Part shown: positions 14,680-21,108 of the stretch, in pieces
Numbering within the stretch: position 1 is the stretch's first letter
Layout: every line of letters starts with the position of its first letter
Origin: DASXYG01 sp036502625
Lineage (GTDB): Bacteria; Actinomycetota; Actinomycetes; Streptosporangiales; Streptosporangiaceae
Reading direction: 5' to 3'
NCBI GenBank assembly: GCA_036502625.1
Contig: DASXYG010000131.1
Coordinates: 1 to 24,272 of the forward strand
Length of the DNA stretch: 24,272 nt
Program-made: the position numbers and the translations under genes
The notes under the pieces: generated by a model
Told to the model about the DNA's origin: nothing
What the model saw: only the letters and a program-made list of their open reading frames with translations
Database searches by the model: none

Positions 14680-15272
14680 TGGCCAGCCCGCTGGGCCTGC
14701 TCACCGCCCTCGTCGGCATCGTGAGCGTGTTGCTGACGATCGCCGGCGGCGTGGTGCTGTTCGTCGTCGGGAAGGGCCGCGGTGTGCTGTCCGGCGCCGG
14801 GCTCGTGGCCCTCGCCCTGGGGGTCCTCTTCAGCAGCATGGTGTCGGTGTTCCTCCCGTCGATACAGGCGTCGTTCCACCTGAGCGCGGCGAACACGTCC
14901 TCGGTCTTCGGCTTCGTCCAGCTCCTGTTCAGCCTGGTCGGCTGGGGCCTGGTCATCGCGGCCATGCTCCGCTTCCGCATGGAGGACACCGGCGCGGGCG
15001 GCCCGAGCCAGCCGCCGCCGGGGTACGGCCCGCCCCCGGGCTACGGCCCGCAGCCCGGATACGGCCCGCCCCCCGGATACGGGCAGCAGTACGGGACCCC
15101 GCCCGGCTACGGACAACAGCCGCCGCCGGGGCCCCCCGCCGGTCCGCCCACGGGACCACCCGCAGGGCCTCCCGCCGGTCCGCCCACGGGGCCTCCCGCC
15201 GGGCCGCCGTCCGGGCCGCCGCCGGGTGAGCCGCCCTCTGGTCCCCCGCCCGCCGGTCCCCCGCTCGCGTGA
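14676..15272 (+). CDS. Cassette 2 protein B2, membrane protein with long Gly-Pro-Tyr repeat tail
   Basis: 198 residues: three helices (about 8-32, 38-60 and 78-98) homologous to B1, then a tail of about 95 residues. The tail has five PGYG-type repeats (113-146) and then GPPA/GPPT/GPPS repeats to the end (149-198). Such low-complexity tails are disordered and in other actinobacterial membrane proteins are thought to mediate protein contacts or clustering; that is inference here. The ATG at 14676 overlaps the A2 stop; a second ATG follows directly. It has the longest tail of the three B proteins, and variable tail length on a conserved membrane core is the main difference between them. Confidence 0.75.
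   Translation: MMASPLGLLTALVGIVSVLLTIAGGVVLFVVGKGRGVLSGAGLVALALGVLFSSMVSVFLPSIQASFHLSAANTSSVFGFVQLLFSLVGWGLVIAAMLRFRMEDTGAGGPSQPPPGYGPPPGYGPQPGYGPPPGYGQQYGTPPGYGQQPPPGPPAGPPTGPPAGPPAGPPTGPPAGPPSGPPPGEPPSGPPPAGPPLA
15012..15269 (+). repeat. In-frame tandem repeats encoding PGYG and GPPx units
   Basis: Codons 113-146 of B2 encode repeated PGYG units and codons 149-198 encode GPP[A/T/S] units, giving imperfect GC-rich tandem repeats. Such DNA can change length by slippage and is difficult to assemble, so the repeat number should be treated with caution. Confidence 0.8.
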
Positions 15273-15304
15273 CGTGCGGGCTGGGCGTGCGGGGGCGGTT
15301 CTCG

Positions 15305-15310
15305 TAGAGT
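15305..15310 (+). promoter_or_regulatory. -10 box (TAGAGT) of cassette 3
   Basis: TAGAGT stands 40 bases before the A3 ATG. Its placement matches the TAAGGT and TAGGGT boxes of cassettes 1 and 2, but the leader is not the same sequence; its ribosome binding site is AGGAG at 15340-15344. Confidence 0.45.
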
Positions 15311-15350
15311 GCGGCGGGTTGCCGCGACGCGTTCCCGTCAGGAGTGGCCC

Positions 15351-15677
15351 ATGCAGTGGCTGTCGACCGCCTTCACGGTCATCGAGGCGCTCGCGCTGAT
15401 CGCCGGGGTGGTGCTCGCCGTCGTGACGTGGCGGCGGCAGCCGAGGACCGCGCTGCTCGCGGCGCTCGGCCTCGGCGCGCTGTTCGTCGCGTACGCCGCC
15501 TGGCTCCTCGAGGTCGTGGTCTTCCCCTCGCTCGGCCCCGGCCAGGTCGCGGCGGTGGCGGTCACCGCGTCGGCCGTCGCCGCGGTCTTCCGCGTCGCCG
15601 GGCTCGTCCTGCTCATGTTCGCGCTGATCAGCCGCGCCCGGGGCGAGAAGCCGCGCGCCGGGAGGATGCCGCTGTGA
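15351..15677 (+). CDS. Cassette 3 protein A3, small membrane protein
   Basis: 108 residues with helices at about 5-26, 33-58 and 66-93. The turn after helix 1 and the start of helix 2 (RRQPRTALLAALGLG) parallels A2 (RRRDGKAALLLALGIG), and the final FRVAGLVLLMFALISR parallels the last helix of A1 and A2. The ATG at 15351 is preceded by AGGAG with six bases of spacing, so this start is firm. The basic C-terminal end (ARGEKPRAGRMPL) suggests a cytoplasmic terminus. The stop overlaps the B3 GTG. No known function. Confidence 0.75.
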   Translation: MQWLSTAFTVIEALALIAGVVLAVVTWRRQPRTALLAALGLGALFVAYAAWLLEVVVFPSLGPGQVAAVAVTASAVAAVFRVAGLVLLMFALISRARGEKPRAGRMPL

Positions 15678-16024
15678 ACGTCACCATCACGGTGCTGAAC
15701 GTCCTCGTCGTGCTCGTCGGCATCGGCTGCGCGATCACCGCCCTGGCCAAGCGGTCGCCGGTGCTCGGCACGATCGGGTTCGGCCTGTTCGTCCTGGAAC
15801 AGCTCCTGATCGCGGCCGAGTCGCTGGTCGGGCCGCTGGCCGGCGCGAACATCGTGAACGCCTTCGACGCCCTCGCCAGCCTCGTCGGCATCGCCGGCCT
15901 CGCCGTGCTGTACGTCGGCCTGTTCGCCCGCCCCGCGCGCGAGGCCCCCGCGCCCGGCCCCGGCTGGGGCGGTCCCGCGTACGGCCCGCAGGGCCCGCCG
16001 CCGCCCGGGCACACCGGCCCCTGA
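15674..16024 (+). CDS. Cassette 3 protein B3, small membrane protein with Pro/Gly tail
   Basis: 116 residues. Helices lie at about 5-25, 29-52 and 65-85, then a Pro/Gly-rich tail from 90 (GWGGPAYGPQGPPPPGHTGP) echoes those of B1 and B2. The membrane core is more divergent and in places looks closer to the A proteins: GTIGFGLFVLEQLLIAAESL recalls A2 helix 2, and GIAGLAVLYVGLFAR recalls its last helix. This hints that A and B share an ancestor. The GTG start is set by a GTGA overlap with A3. The tail ends 78 bases before the EamA gene, so B3 closes the array. Confidence 0.72.
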   Translation: MNVTITVLNVLVVLVGIGCAITALAKRSPVLGTIGFGLFVLEQLLIAAESLVGPLAGANIVNAFDALASLVGIAGLAVLYVGLFARPAREAPAPGPGWGGPAYGPQGPPPPGHTGP

Positions 16025-16049
16025 CGCGGGAGCACTCCGCCCCGGGAGC

Positions 16050-16055
16050 GACAAT
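16050..16055 (+). promoter_or_regulatory. Possible -10 box (GACAAT) for the EamA gene
   Basis: GACAAT lies 47 bases before the ATG at 16103, in the gap after B3. It is a partial match only, without a visible -35 element. Confidence 0.25.
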
Positions 16056-16102
16056 GGATGGCGTTTGCCCATGAAACGCCCCAGCCCCGGGAGGAACCGC
16101 GC

Positions 16103-17038
16103 ATGGCCCTGCTGTCCGGCACCGGAGGCGCCTCGTACCCCGAGCGCCTCGGCGCCTTCGCGCGCGCGGGCGCCGCGGCGCGCGGGCTGTTCGACTCGGT
16201 GCCGCCCCCGGGGCTGATCCTGCTGGGCATCGTCTCGGTGCAGGTCGGGGCGGGGCTGGCGAAGAACCTCTTCGCGGTGCTGCCGCCGGGCGCGGTGGTG
16301 CTGCTGCGGCTGACCACAGCCGCGCTCGTCCTGCTGCTGTTCGCCCGCCCCAAGCTGGCGGGCCGCTCGTGGCGCGACATCGCGCTGGCCGCGACGTTCG
16401 GGCTGTCGCTCGCGCTGATGAACTTCGCCATCTACCAGTCGTTCGCCCGCATCCCGCTCGGCGTCGCGGTGACCATCGAGTTCCTCGGCCCGCTCGCGGT
16501 GGCGGTCGCGTCGTCGCGGCGCAAGCTGGACCTCGTGTGGGCGCTGCTCGCCGGCGGCGGCGTGCTGCTGCTGGCGCGCGGCGGGTCCGCCGAGGTGGTG
16601 GGCGTCCTGTGGGCGCTGCTCGCCGGGTCGGCCTGGGCGGCGTACATCCTGTTCAGCTCGGCCGTCGGCAAGCGGTTCACCGGCAGCGGCGGGCTGACGA
16701 TCGCGATGTGCGTCGGCACCGTCGCGATGCTGCCGGTCGGCATCTGGCAGGGCGGTTCGGGGCTGCTCAAGCCGGAGTACCTCGCCATCGGGGCGGGCGT
16801 GGGCCTGCTGTCGTCGGCCATTCCGTACGCCCTGGAGATGGAGGCGCTGCGCAAGGTGCCGCCGAAGGTCTTCAGCATCCTGATGAGCCTCGAACCCGCG
16901 GTCGCCGCGCTGGTCGGCGTGGTGCTGCTGGGCGAGATCCTGGGCCTGAAGCAGTGGTTCGCGATCGGCTGCGTCGTCGCCGCCAGCATCGGCTCCACCC
17001 GTACGTCGCGGCGCGACCGCGCGGCGCCGGAGAGCTGA
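16103..17038 (+). CDS. EamA/DMT-family transporter, RhtA-like exporter
   Basis: 311 residues with about ten helices in two EamA halves. Landmarks are LRLTTAALVLL, NFAIYQSFARIPLGVAVTIE with FLGPLAVAV at the end of the first half, and MSLEPAVAALVGVVLLGE in the second, the pattern of the RhtA (threonine/homoserine efflux) group. It probably exports small metabolites such as amino acids across the cytoplasmic membrane; the substrate is not readable. The ATG at 16103 is preceded by GGGAGGAA with good spacing; an in-frame start at 16058 would be longer but lacks a site. The N-terminal 30 residues before helix 1 are soluble. It lies between the small-protein cassettes and ctaA, without overlap with either. 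Confidence 0.88.
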   Translation: MALLSGTGGASYPERLGAFARAGAAARGLFDSVPPPGLILLGIVSVQVGAGLAKNLFAVLPPGAVVLLRLTTAALVLLLFARPKLAGRSWRDIALAATFGLSLALMNFAIYQSFARIPLGVAVTIEFLGPLAVAVASSRRKLDLVWALLAGGGVLLLARGGSAEVVGVLWALLAGSAWAAYILFSSAVGKRFTGSGGLTIAMCVGTVAMLPVGIWQGGSGLLKPEYLAIGAGVGLLSSAIPYALEMEALRKVPPKVFSILMSLEPAVAALVGVVLLGEILGLKQWFAIGCVVAASIGSTRTSRRDRAAPES

Positions 17039-17072
17039 CCGCACCCAGGTCGGCGCCTCCGGGGGCCGGTAC

Positions 17073-17078
17073 TACCAT
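17073..17078 (+). promoter_or_regulatory. -10 box (TACCAT) of ctaA, leaderless start
   Basis: TACCAT fits TANNNT and ends seven bases before the ATG at 17086. No ribosome binding site separates them, so the ctaA transcript is probably leaderless. Confidence 0.6.
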
Positions 17079-17085
17079 CTGTCGT

Positions 17086-18066
17086 ATGCCGATTCCCCGG
17101 ATGGTGACCGCGGTACGTGACGCCCTGTGGCGGCCGGGCCCGCGTGCCATGCGCGGTCTCGCGATGGCCGCCGTGGTGGTGAACGCCGGCATCATGGTGA
17201 CCGGCGCGGGCGTCCGCGTGACCGGCTCCGGGCTCGGCTGCCCCACCTGGCCCAACTGCACGGCCGACAGCCTCGTCCCGCGCGGCGCCGCGCACCCGAC
17301 GTTCCACACCGCCGTCGAGTTCGGCAACCGGCTGCTCACGTTCCTGGTCGTCGCGGTCGGCATCGCGTGCCTGGTCGCGGCCGTACGGCTGCGGCACGGC
17401 CCCGGCGGGCGGGCCCGTCCCGACCTCGTGAAGCTGTCCGCGATCCAGCCGTTCTACGTCGTGTTCCAGGCGCTCGTCGGCGGGCTGACCGTGCTGACGA
17501 AGCTCAACCCGGCCGTGGTGAGCCTGCACTTCCTGCTGTCGGTGCCGCTGGTCGCGGCCGCGTTCGCGCTGTACGCCCGGGCCGGCGAGGGCGACGGCCC
17601 GACGGTCGCCGTGGTGCGCGCCGAGCTGCGCTGGCTGGGCCGCGGCCTGATCGTCGTGGTCCTCGCGCTGATCGTCGCGGGCTCCGTCGTCACCGGCTCC
17701 GGCCCGCACGGCGGCGACCCGCGCGCCCCGCGCTACGGCTTCAACATGCAGGACGTCGCCCAGCTCCACGCCGACATCGTGTGGATCACCGTCGGCCTGA
17801 CCTTCGCGCTGCTGCTCGCCCTCCGCCTGACGAACGCCCCCGCGCGCACCACCCGCGCGGCGGCGATCCTGCTCGGCGTGGAGCTCGCCCAGGGCGTGCT
17901 CGGCTACGTCCAGTACTTCCTCGGCGTGCCGGAGCTCCTCGTGATACTGCACGTCCTCGGCGCGTCCCTGGTGTGGATCGCCACCCTCAACGTGTACTTC
18001 AAGCTCCGCGAGCGCGGCCCGCGGCCGTCGGACGCCGCGATGCCGGGCGCCGCGGCGACCGCGTAG
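17086..18066 (+). CDS. ctaA: Heme A synthase (COX15/CtaA family)
   Basis: 326 residues with eight predicted helices. It oxidises the C8 methyl of heme O to the formyl group of heme A, needed for aa3-type cytochrome c oxidase. Evidence: TGSGLGCPTWPNC (47-59) with the Cys pair C52/C58 of the first outer loop, the HTAVEFGNRLL helix (H74, E78, N81-R82), and further histidines H148 (LHFLLS), H228 (QLHAD) and H289 (ILHVLGASLVW), matching the four heme-ligand positions of the family. The ATG at 17086 directly follows a -10 box. The gene ends five bases before the stop of the convergent PrsW gene. Its partner ctaB is about 1.6 kb away on the other strand, so the two heme genes are under separate promoters. 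Confidence 0.94.
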   Translation: MPIPRMVTAVRDALWRPGPRAMRGLAMAAVVVNAGIMVTGAGVRVTGSGLGCPTWPNCTADSLVPRGAAHPTFHTAVEFGNRLLTFLVVAVGIACLVAAVRLRHGPGGRARPDLVKLSAIQPFYVVFQALVGGLTVLTKLNPAVVSLHFLLSVPLVAAAFALYARAGEGDGPTVAVVRAELRWLGRGLIVVVLALIVAGSVVTGSGPHGGDPRAPRYGFNMQDVAQLHADIVWITVGLTFALLLALRLTNAPARTTRAAAILLGVELAQGVLGYVQYFLGVPELLVILHVLGASLVWIATLNVYFKLRERGPRPSDAAMPGAAATA

Positions 18067-18075
18067 CCGCGCTAC
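18063..18075. other. Small palindrome covering both convergent stop codons
   Basis: GTAGC (18063-18067) and GCTAC (18071-18075) pair around CGC. The TAG of ctaA and the TAG of the opposite-strand PrsW gene form the two arms. The stem is only 5 bp, so it is weak as a terminator, but no other candidate exists in this 5-bp gap. Confidence 0.25.
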
Positions 18076-19292
18076 CTCCCGGGCGGCGGCACCGGCCCGC
18101 GTACGGGCGAGAAGCCCGAGGAGCCGCGCGACGCCCACGGCGGGTCCTGCGGGCGCGGCTGTCTTCGCAGGAACGCGTCGCGCGCGTCCTCCATGAGGCG
18201 GAGCAGGCCCGCGCCCCTGCGGTCGAACTCGCGCAGCCCCTCCGTGCCGGTCTCCACGCGGTGGTGCAGCAGCGCCAGCTCGGTGGCGGCGAGCTGGTAG
18301 TCGCCCATCGCCCGCGCCGAGCGCATCCCGCCGTGCAGGCGCGCCCATACGCGGGCGCCGCGGCGGCCGTGCAGGGAGCTGAGCATCAGCACGTCGTCGT
18401 CGGTGACCAGGCCGTTCCCCGCGTACGCGGGGACGTGGCGGGCGATCAGCCGCACCAGCCGGTGGCGGTCGTGCAGCAGCACCCCGACCAGGACGAGCAG
18501 CACGATCAGCAGCAGCGCGTACACGATCGCGATGCCCGGCAGCTTGAACTGCGACGACGTGTTCCACAGGGCGTGCAGCACGATCGCGGCCAGCCAGCCG
18601 ATGACGATCGCCGCCCGGCTGCCGCCGCGCCGCTCCGCGGAGTACGCCACGCCGAGGCCGGTCATCGACGTGAACAGCGGGTGGCACAGCGGCGCGATCA
18701 GCCCGCGCAGCACGACCGTGTACGCCAGCATGGTGCCGCCGAGGTGCAGGCCGCGCATGTAGTAGTTGACGTTCTCCGACAGCGCGAAGCCGACGCCCAC
18801 CATCGCGGCGTACACGATGCCGTCCGTGGGGCCGTCGATCTCCTGGCGGCGCAGCCGCAGCAGCATCAGCAGCACGCCGCCCTTGGCGGTCTCCTCGACG
18901 ATGGGCGCGCCGATGACCGTGCTGATGAGCGTGCCCTCGGTGACGCCGAACGCGGGCACCACGAGGTAGTCGCGGCTGACGGTGTTGACGACGAGTGCGA
19001 GCAGCGTGGCCATGCCGGCGCCGCCGAGGAACGCGAACAGGAGGTTCAGCCGCGGCTCGGGTTCCAGCCGGTCGACCCACAGCAGCGCCGCGACGATGGC
19101 CGCGGCGGTGGGCAGCGCGAGCGCGATGCCGATCGCGGTGGCCCGCGCGCCGCCGAGCCCCGGCTGGCGCGCGTACAGGATCAGCGCGATCGCCGCGCAC
19201 ACGCTGCCGATGACGATCCCGGCGAGCAGCGGAACGGGTGCGCGGTTGGACGGACGACCGGCCAGCACCGCCCTGCGCTCGAGTCGGGACAC
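18072..19292 (-). CDS. PrsW-family intramembrane metalloprotease
   Basis: 406 residues, about eight helices, then a soluble C-terminal region (from about 285) ending in a Pro/Gly-rich stretch. The PrsW signature is complete: EETAK (133-137), the second motif FALSENVNY with E173, H204 in CHPLFTSMTGLG, and HALWN with H240. Such enzymes (CPBP/PrsW superfamily) cleave within the membrane; Bacillus PrsW acts on an anti-sigma factor. The target here is unknown, and no anti-sigma gene is present in the window. The C-terminal extension is longer than in Bacillus PrsW. I chose the GTG at 19292 because TACGTT (19304-19299, minus) ends six bases before it, indicating a leaderless message; a TTG at 19325 would lie upstream of that promoter. 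Confidence 0.88.
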   Translation of the reverse strand: MSRLERRAVLAGRPSNRAPVPLLAGIVIGSVCAAIALILYARQPGLGGARATAIGIALALPTAAAIVAALLWVDRLEPEPRLNLLFAFLGGAGMATLLALVVNTVSRDYLVVPAFGVTEGTLISTVIGAPIVEETAKGGVLLMLLRLRRQEIDGPTDGIVYAAMVGVGFALSENVNYYMRGLHLGGTMLAYTVVLRGLIAPLCHPLFTSMTGLGVAYSAERRGGSRAAIVIGWLAAIVLHALWNTSSQFKLPGIAIVYALLLIVLLVLVGVLLHDRHRLVRLIARHVPAYAGNGLVTDDDVLMLSSLHGRRGARVWARLHGGMRSARAMGDYQLAATELALLHHRVETGTEGLREFDRRGAGLLRLMEDARDAFLRRQPRPQDPPWASRGSSGFSPVRGPVPPPGR

Positions 19293-19298
19293 GCCTCG

Positions 19299-19304
19299 AA
19301 CGTA
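19299..19304 (-). promoter_or_regulatory. -10 box (TACGTT) of the PrsW-family gene, leaderless start
   Basis: On the minus strand TACGTT is followed by six bases and then GTG (19292). This gives the same leaderless geometry as the ABC ATPase gene. Confidence 0.5.
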
Positions 19305-19383
19305 ACCGATCGTGGCGGCGCGCAAACGGTCGGATGGCGCGTTCGCGCCAGGTCAGCGTGGCCCGGCCGGACGACCGTCCAGG

Positions 19384-19605
19384 TCAGTTCGGTTCCCGCC
19401 AGCCGGAGCAGGTGTCGTCGCCCCAGTCGTCCTCGCACACCCGGAAGGTCTGGATCGAGTAGCGGTTGCCGAAGTCCGCCGCGGCGCAGGGCGACTTGCT
19501 GCCGTTGTGGTCGGTGTAGTCGCGCTCCCGGTCGTTGAACACGAACTGGCAGGTCACCGCCGCGAAGTCCTTGCCCTGGAAGGCGTAGGGACGGTTTCCG
19601 GACAC
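19384..19605 (-). CDS. Hypothetical 73-residue Cys-containing protein
   Basis: 73 residues from GTG at 19605 to the stop at 19384. It contains four cysteines in AVTCQFVFND, KSPCAAADFG, FRVCEDDWGD and DDTCSGW, many Asp/Asn and aromatic residues, and no hydrophobic signal or membrane segment. Third positions are strongly G/C and the composition (Tyr, Phe, Asn, Trp) looks like a folded domain rather than a shadow frame. It lies 24 bases after the ctaB stop on the same strand, so it may be the last gene of that transcript. A convincing ribosome binding site is not visible and the start could lie elsewhere. The VCEDDxGDDTCSxW end resembles small extracytoplasmic Cys-rich domains, which is an impression, not a family assignment. 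Confidence 0.5.
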   Translation of the reverse strand: MSGNRPYAFQGKDFAAVTCQFVFNDRERDYTDHNGSKSPCAAADFGNRYSIQTFRVCEDDWGDDTCSGWREPN

Positions 19606-19629
19606 GTTCGGGCCGGTCGGTCGTACGGG

Positions 19630-20604
19630 TCAGGACAGCAGCGCGTCGACGGCGACGGCGGCGAACAGCAGCGCCAGGTACGTGTTGGAGAGGTGGAAGA
19701 ACCGCATGGTCTTCAGCGCCGGGCCGGTGACGCCGCGCTTCTGGGCGCGGAGCAGGCGGTACGCCTCGGCCAGCACCACCACGCCGAGCACGGCCGCGAC
19801 GACGGGGTAGAGCAGCGTGGTGCCCGCGACCGGCCACAGCAGCAGCGAGCACACGACCGTGGCCCAGGTGTAGACCAGGCTCTCCACGAGGACGCGCCGC
19901 TCCCCCGCCACGACCGGCAGCATCGGCACCTTCGCGGCGGCGTAGTCCTCGCGGTAGCGCATCGCGAGGGTCCAGGTGTGCGGCGGGGTCCAGAAGAACA
20001 CCACGCCGAACAGCACCAGCGGCGCCCACGCCAGCCTCCCGGTGATCGCCGTCCAGCCGATGACGACGGGCATGCACCCGCAGATGCCGCCCCACACGAC
20101 GTTCTGGGTCGTACGGCGCTTCAGCAGCAGGGAGTAGACGAAGACGTAGAAGAGGTTCGCGGCCAGCGACAGCCCGGCGGACAGCCAGTTGACGAGCAGC
20201 CCCAGCCACAGCGTGGACAGCACGCCGAGGACGATGCCGAAGATCAGCGCGTTGAACGGCTGCACCGTGTGCGCGGCGAGCGGGCGCTTGCGGGTGCGCC
20301 GCATCTGCTCGTCGATGTCGCGGTCGATGTAGCAGTTGAGGGCGTTGGCGCTGCCCGCCGAGAACGTGCCCCCGACGAACGTGGCGACGACCGGCCACCA
20401 CGCGGGCAGGCCGCGCGCCGCCAGGAACATCACCGGGATCGTGGTGATCAGCAGCAGCTCGATGATGCGCGGCTTCGTCAGCGCGACGTACGCCCGCACG
20501 CGCGCGCCGAACCCGCCGGACGGGGCGGCGCCGCGGTCGTTCGTTCGTACGGCGCCGTGCGTGGTCGGCGCGCCCGGCTTCTGGCCGTTGAGCAGGGCCG
20601 TCAT
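19630..20604 (-). CDS. ctaB: Protoheme IX farnesyltransferase (heme O synthase)
   Basis: 324 residues with about nine helices. It transfers a farnesyl group to heme B to give heme O, the substrate of CtaA. UbiA-superfamily motifs are intact: NCYIDRDIDEQMRRTRKRPL (the NxxxDxxxD metal-diphosphate site and RTRKRPL), KRRTTQNVVWGGICG, and DYAAAKVPMLPVV with the second Asp-containing motif nearby. The N-terminal 35 residues are polar and probably cytoplasmic. The ATG at 20604 is preceded by GGGGG with six bases of spacing; the open frame extends upstream but without a better start. The gene diverges from tkt, an arrangement seen widely in actinobacteria, so both probably share the roughly 500-bp control region. 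Confidence 0.95.
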   Translation of the reverse strand: MTALLNGQKPGAPTTHGAVRTNDRGAAPSGGFGARVRAYVALTKPRIIELLLITTIPVMFLAARGLPAWWPVVATFVGGTFSAGSANALNCYIDRDIDEQMRRTRKRPLAAHTVQPFNALIFGIVLGVLSTLWLGLLVNWLSAGLSLAANLFYVFVYSLLLKRRTTQNVVWGGICGCMPVVIGWTAITGRLAWAPLVLFGVVFFWTPPHTWTLAMRYREDYAAAKVPMLPVVAGERRVLVESLVYTWATVVCSLLLWPVAGTTLLYPVVAAVLGVVVLAEAYRLLRAQKRGVTGPALKTMRFFHLSNTYLALLFAAVAVDALLS

Positions 20605-20752
20605 GACACGCCCCCGCGCGCCGCGCGGCCGCGGGCGGCACAGGGCTGGTCGAGCTGAAGATCGGGCAAGGTCACGCCTAGAGGTCGTTTCGTATCCGGC
20701 GGTGGAGGGTGTGCGCTCGTCACGGCGCTTCAACACCGCGTACCGACAGCTC

Positions 20753-20758
20753 ACTCTA
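20753..20758 (-). promoter_or_regulatory. Candidate -10 box (TAGAGT) for ctaB
   Basis: On the minus strand TAGAGT stands about 150 bases before the ctaB ATG, giving a leader of about 140 bases. It is a TANNNT match only, with no obvious -35. Confidence 0.35.
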
Positions 20759-20794
20759 GCCCCGGGGGGCCGCCGACCCCGCAGTGGGTGCCGA

Positions 20795-20820
20795 ATTCCG
20801 GTGTGTCCGACCGCCGGAAT
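20795..20820. promoter_or_regulatory. Inverted repeat between the ctaB and tkt promoters
   Basis: ATTCCGG (20795-20801) and CCGGAAT (20814-20820) are perfect 7-bp arms around 12 bases. The repeat lies between the two divergent -10 candidates, where a regulator could control both genes. Confidence 0.35.
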
Positions 20821-20913
20821 GCGCGCCGTGCGCCACGTCGTTACGCCCGATGGCGACACGGGCAGACATACGACGGGGCACGCGAAATCCCCGGGCGGCA
20901 GGACCGATCACGA

Positions 20914-20919
20914 TAGGGT
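20914..20919 (+). promoter_or_regulatory. Candidate -10 box (TAGGGT) for tkt-tal
   Basis: TAGGGT fits TANNNT and would start transcription near 20926, leaving a leader of about 180 bases that includes the hairpin at 20939-20966. Confidence 0.4.
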
Positions 20920-21108
20920 CACATCGGGCGATTCACACCGGTGCCCATCCGTCGCGAGGTGCACCGTTTCCGGGGACCACACGGGGGAAGCCAGGCCGCG
21001 ACGGCCTGCGCCGCCACCGGGCGTGCCGCCCGAACAGACCTAGAGAACCTGCCGCGCGGCGCCGGGAACGGCCGCCGTGCGGACGCGAGAGGAGCCCTGA
21101 GCTTACCG

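Larger units (their letters stand above)
20605..21108. promoter_or_regulatory. Divergent ctaB/tkt control region (about 500 bp, no gene seen)
   Basis: I see no convincing gene here. It holds a minus-strand -10 candidate for ctaB (20758-20753), a plus-strand -10 candidate for tkt (20914-20919) and two inverted repeats: ATTCCGG/CCGGAAT (20795-20820) and CGGTGC/GCACCG (20939-20966). If the tkt start is right, its 5' leader is about 180 bases long, unusual next to the many leaderless genes in this window. Confidence 0.6.

Noticed and set aside
15012..15269. CRISPR or intergenic satellite repeat
   Set aside because: The repeats are in frame, imperfect and encode a PGYG/GPPx protein tail. There are no unique spacers of constant length.
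13548..16024. Toxin-antitoxin or holin-type cassettes
   Set aside because: The small overlapping genes suggest it at first, but both members of each pair are three-helix membrane proteins without a DNA-binding or soluble antitoxin partner, and proline-rich tails do not fit known holins.
19325..19327. TTG start for the PrsW-family gene
   Set aside because: It would lie upstream of a good -10 box (TACGTT) whose transcript begins at the GTG at 19292.
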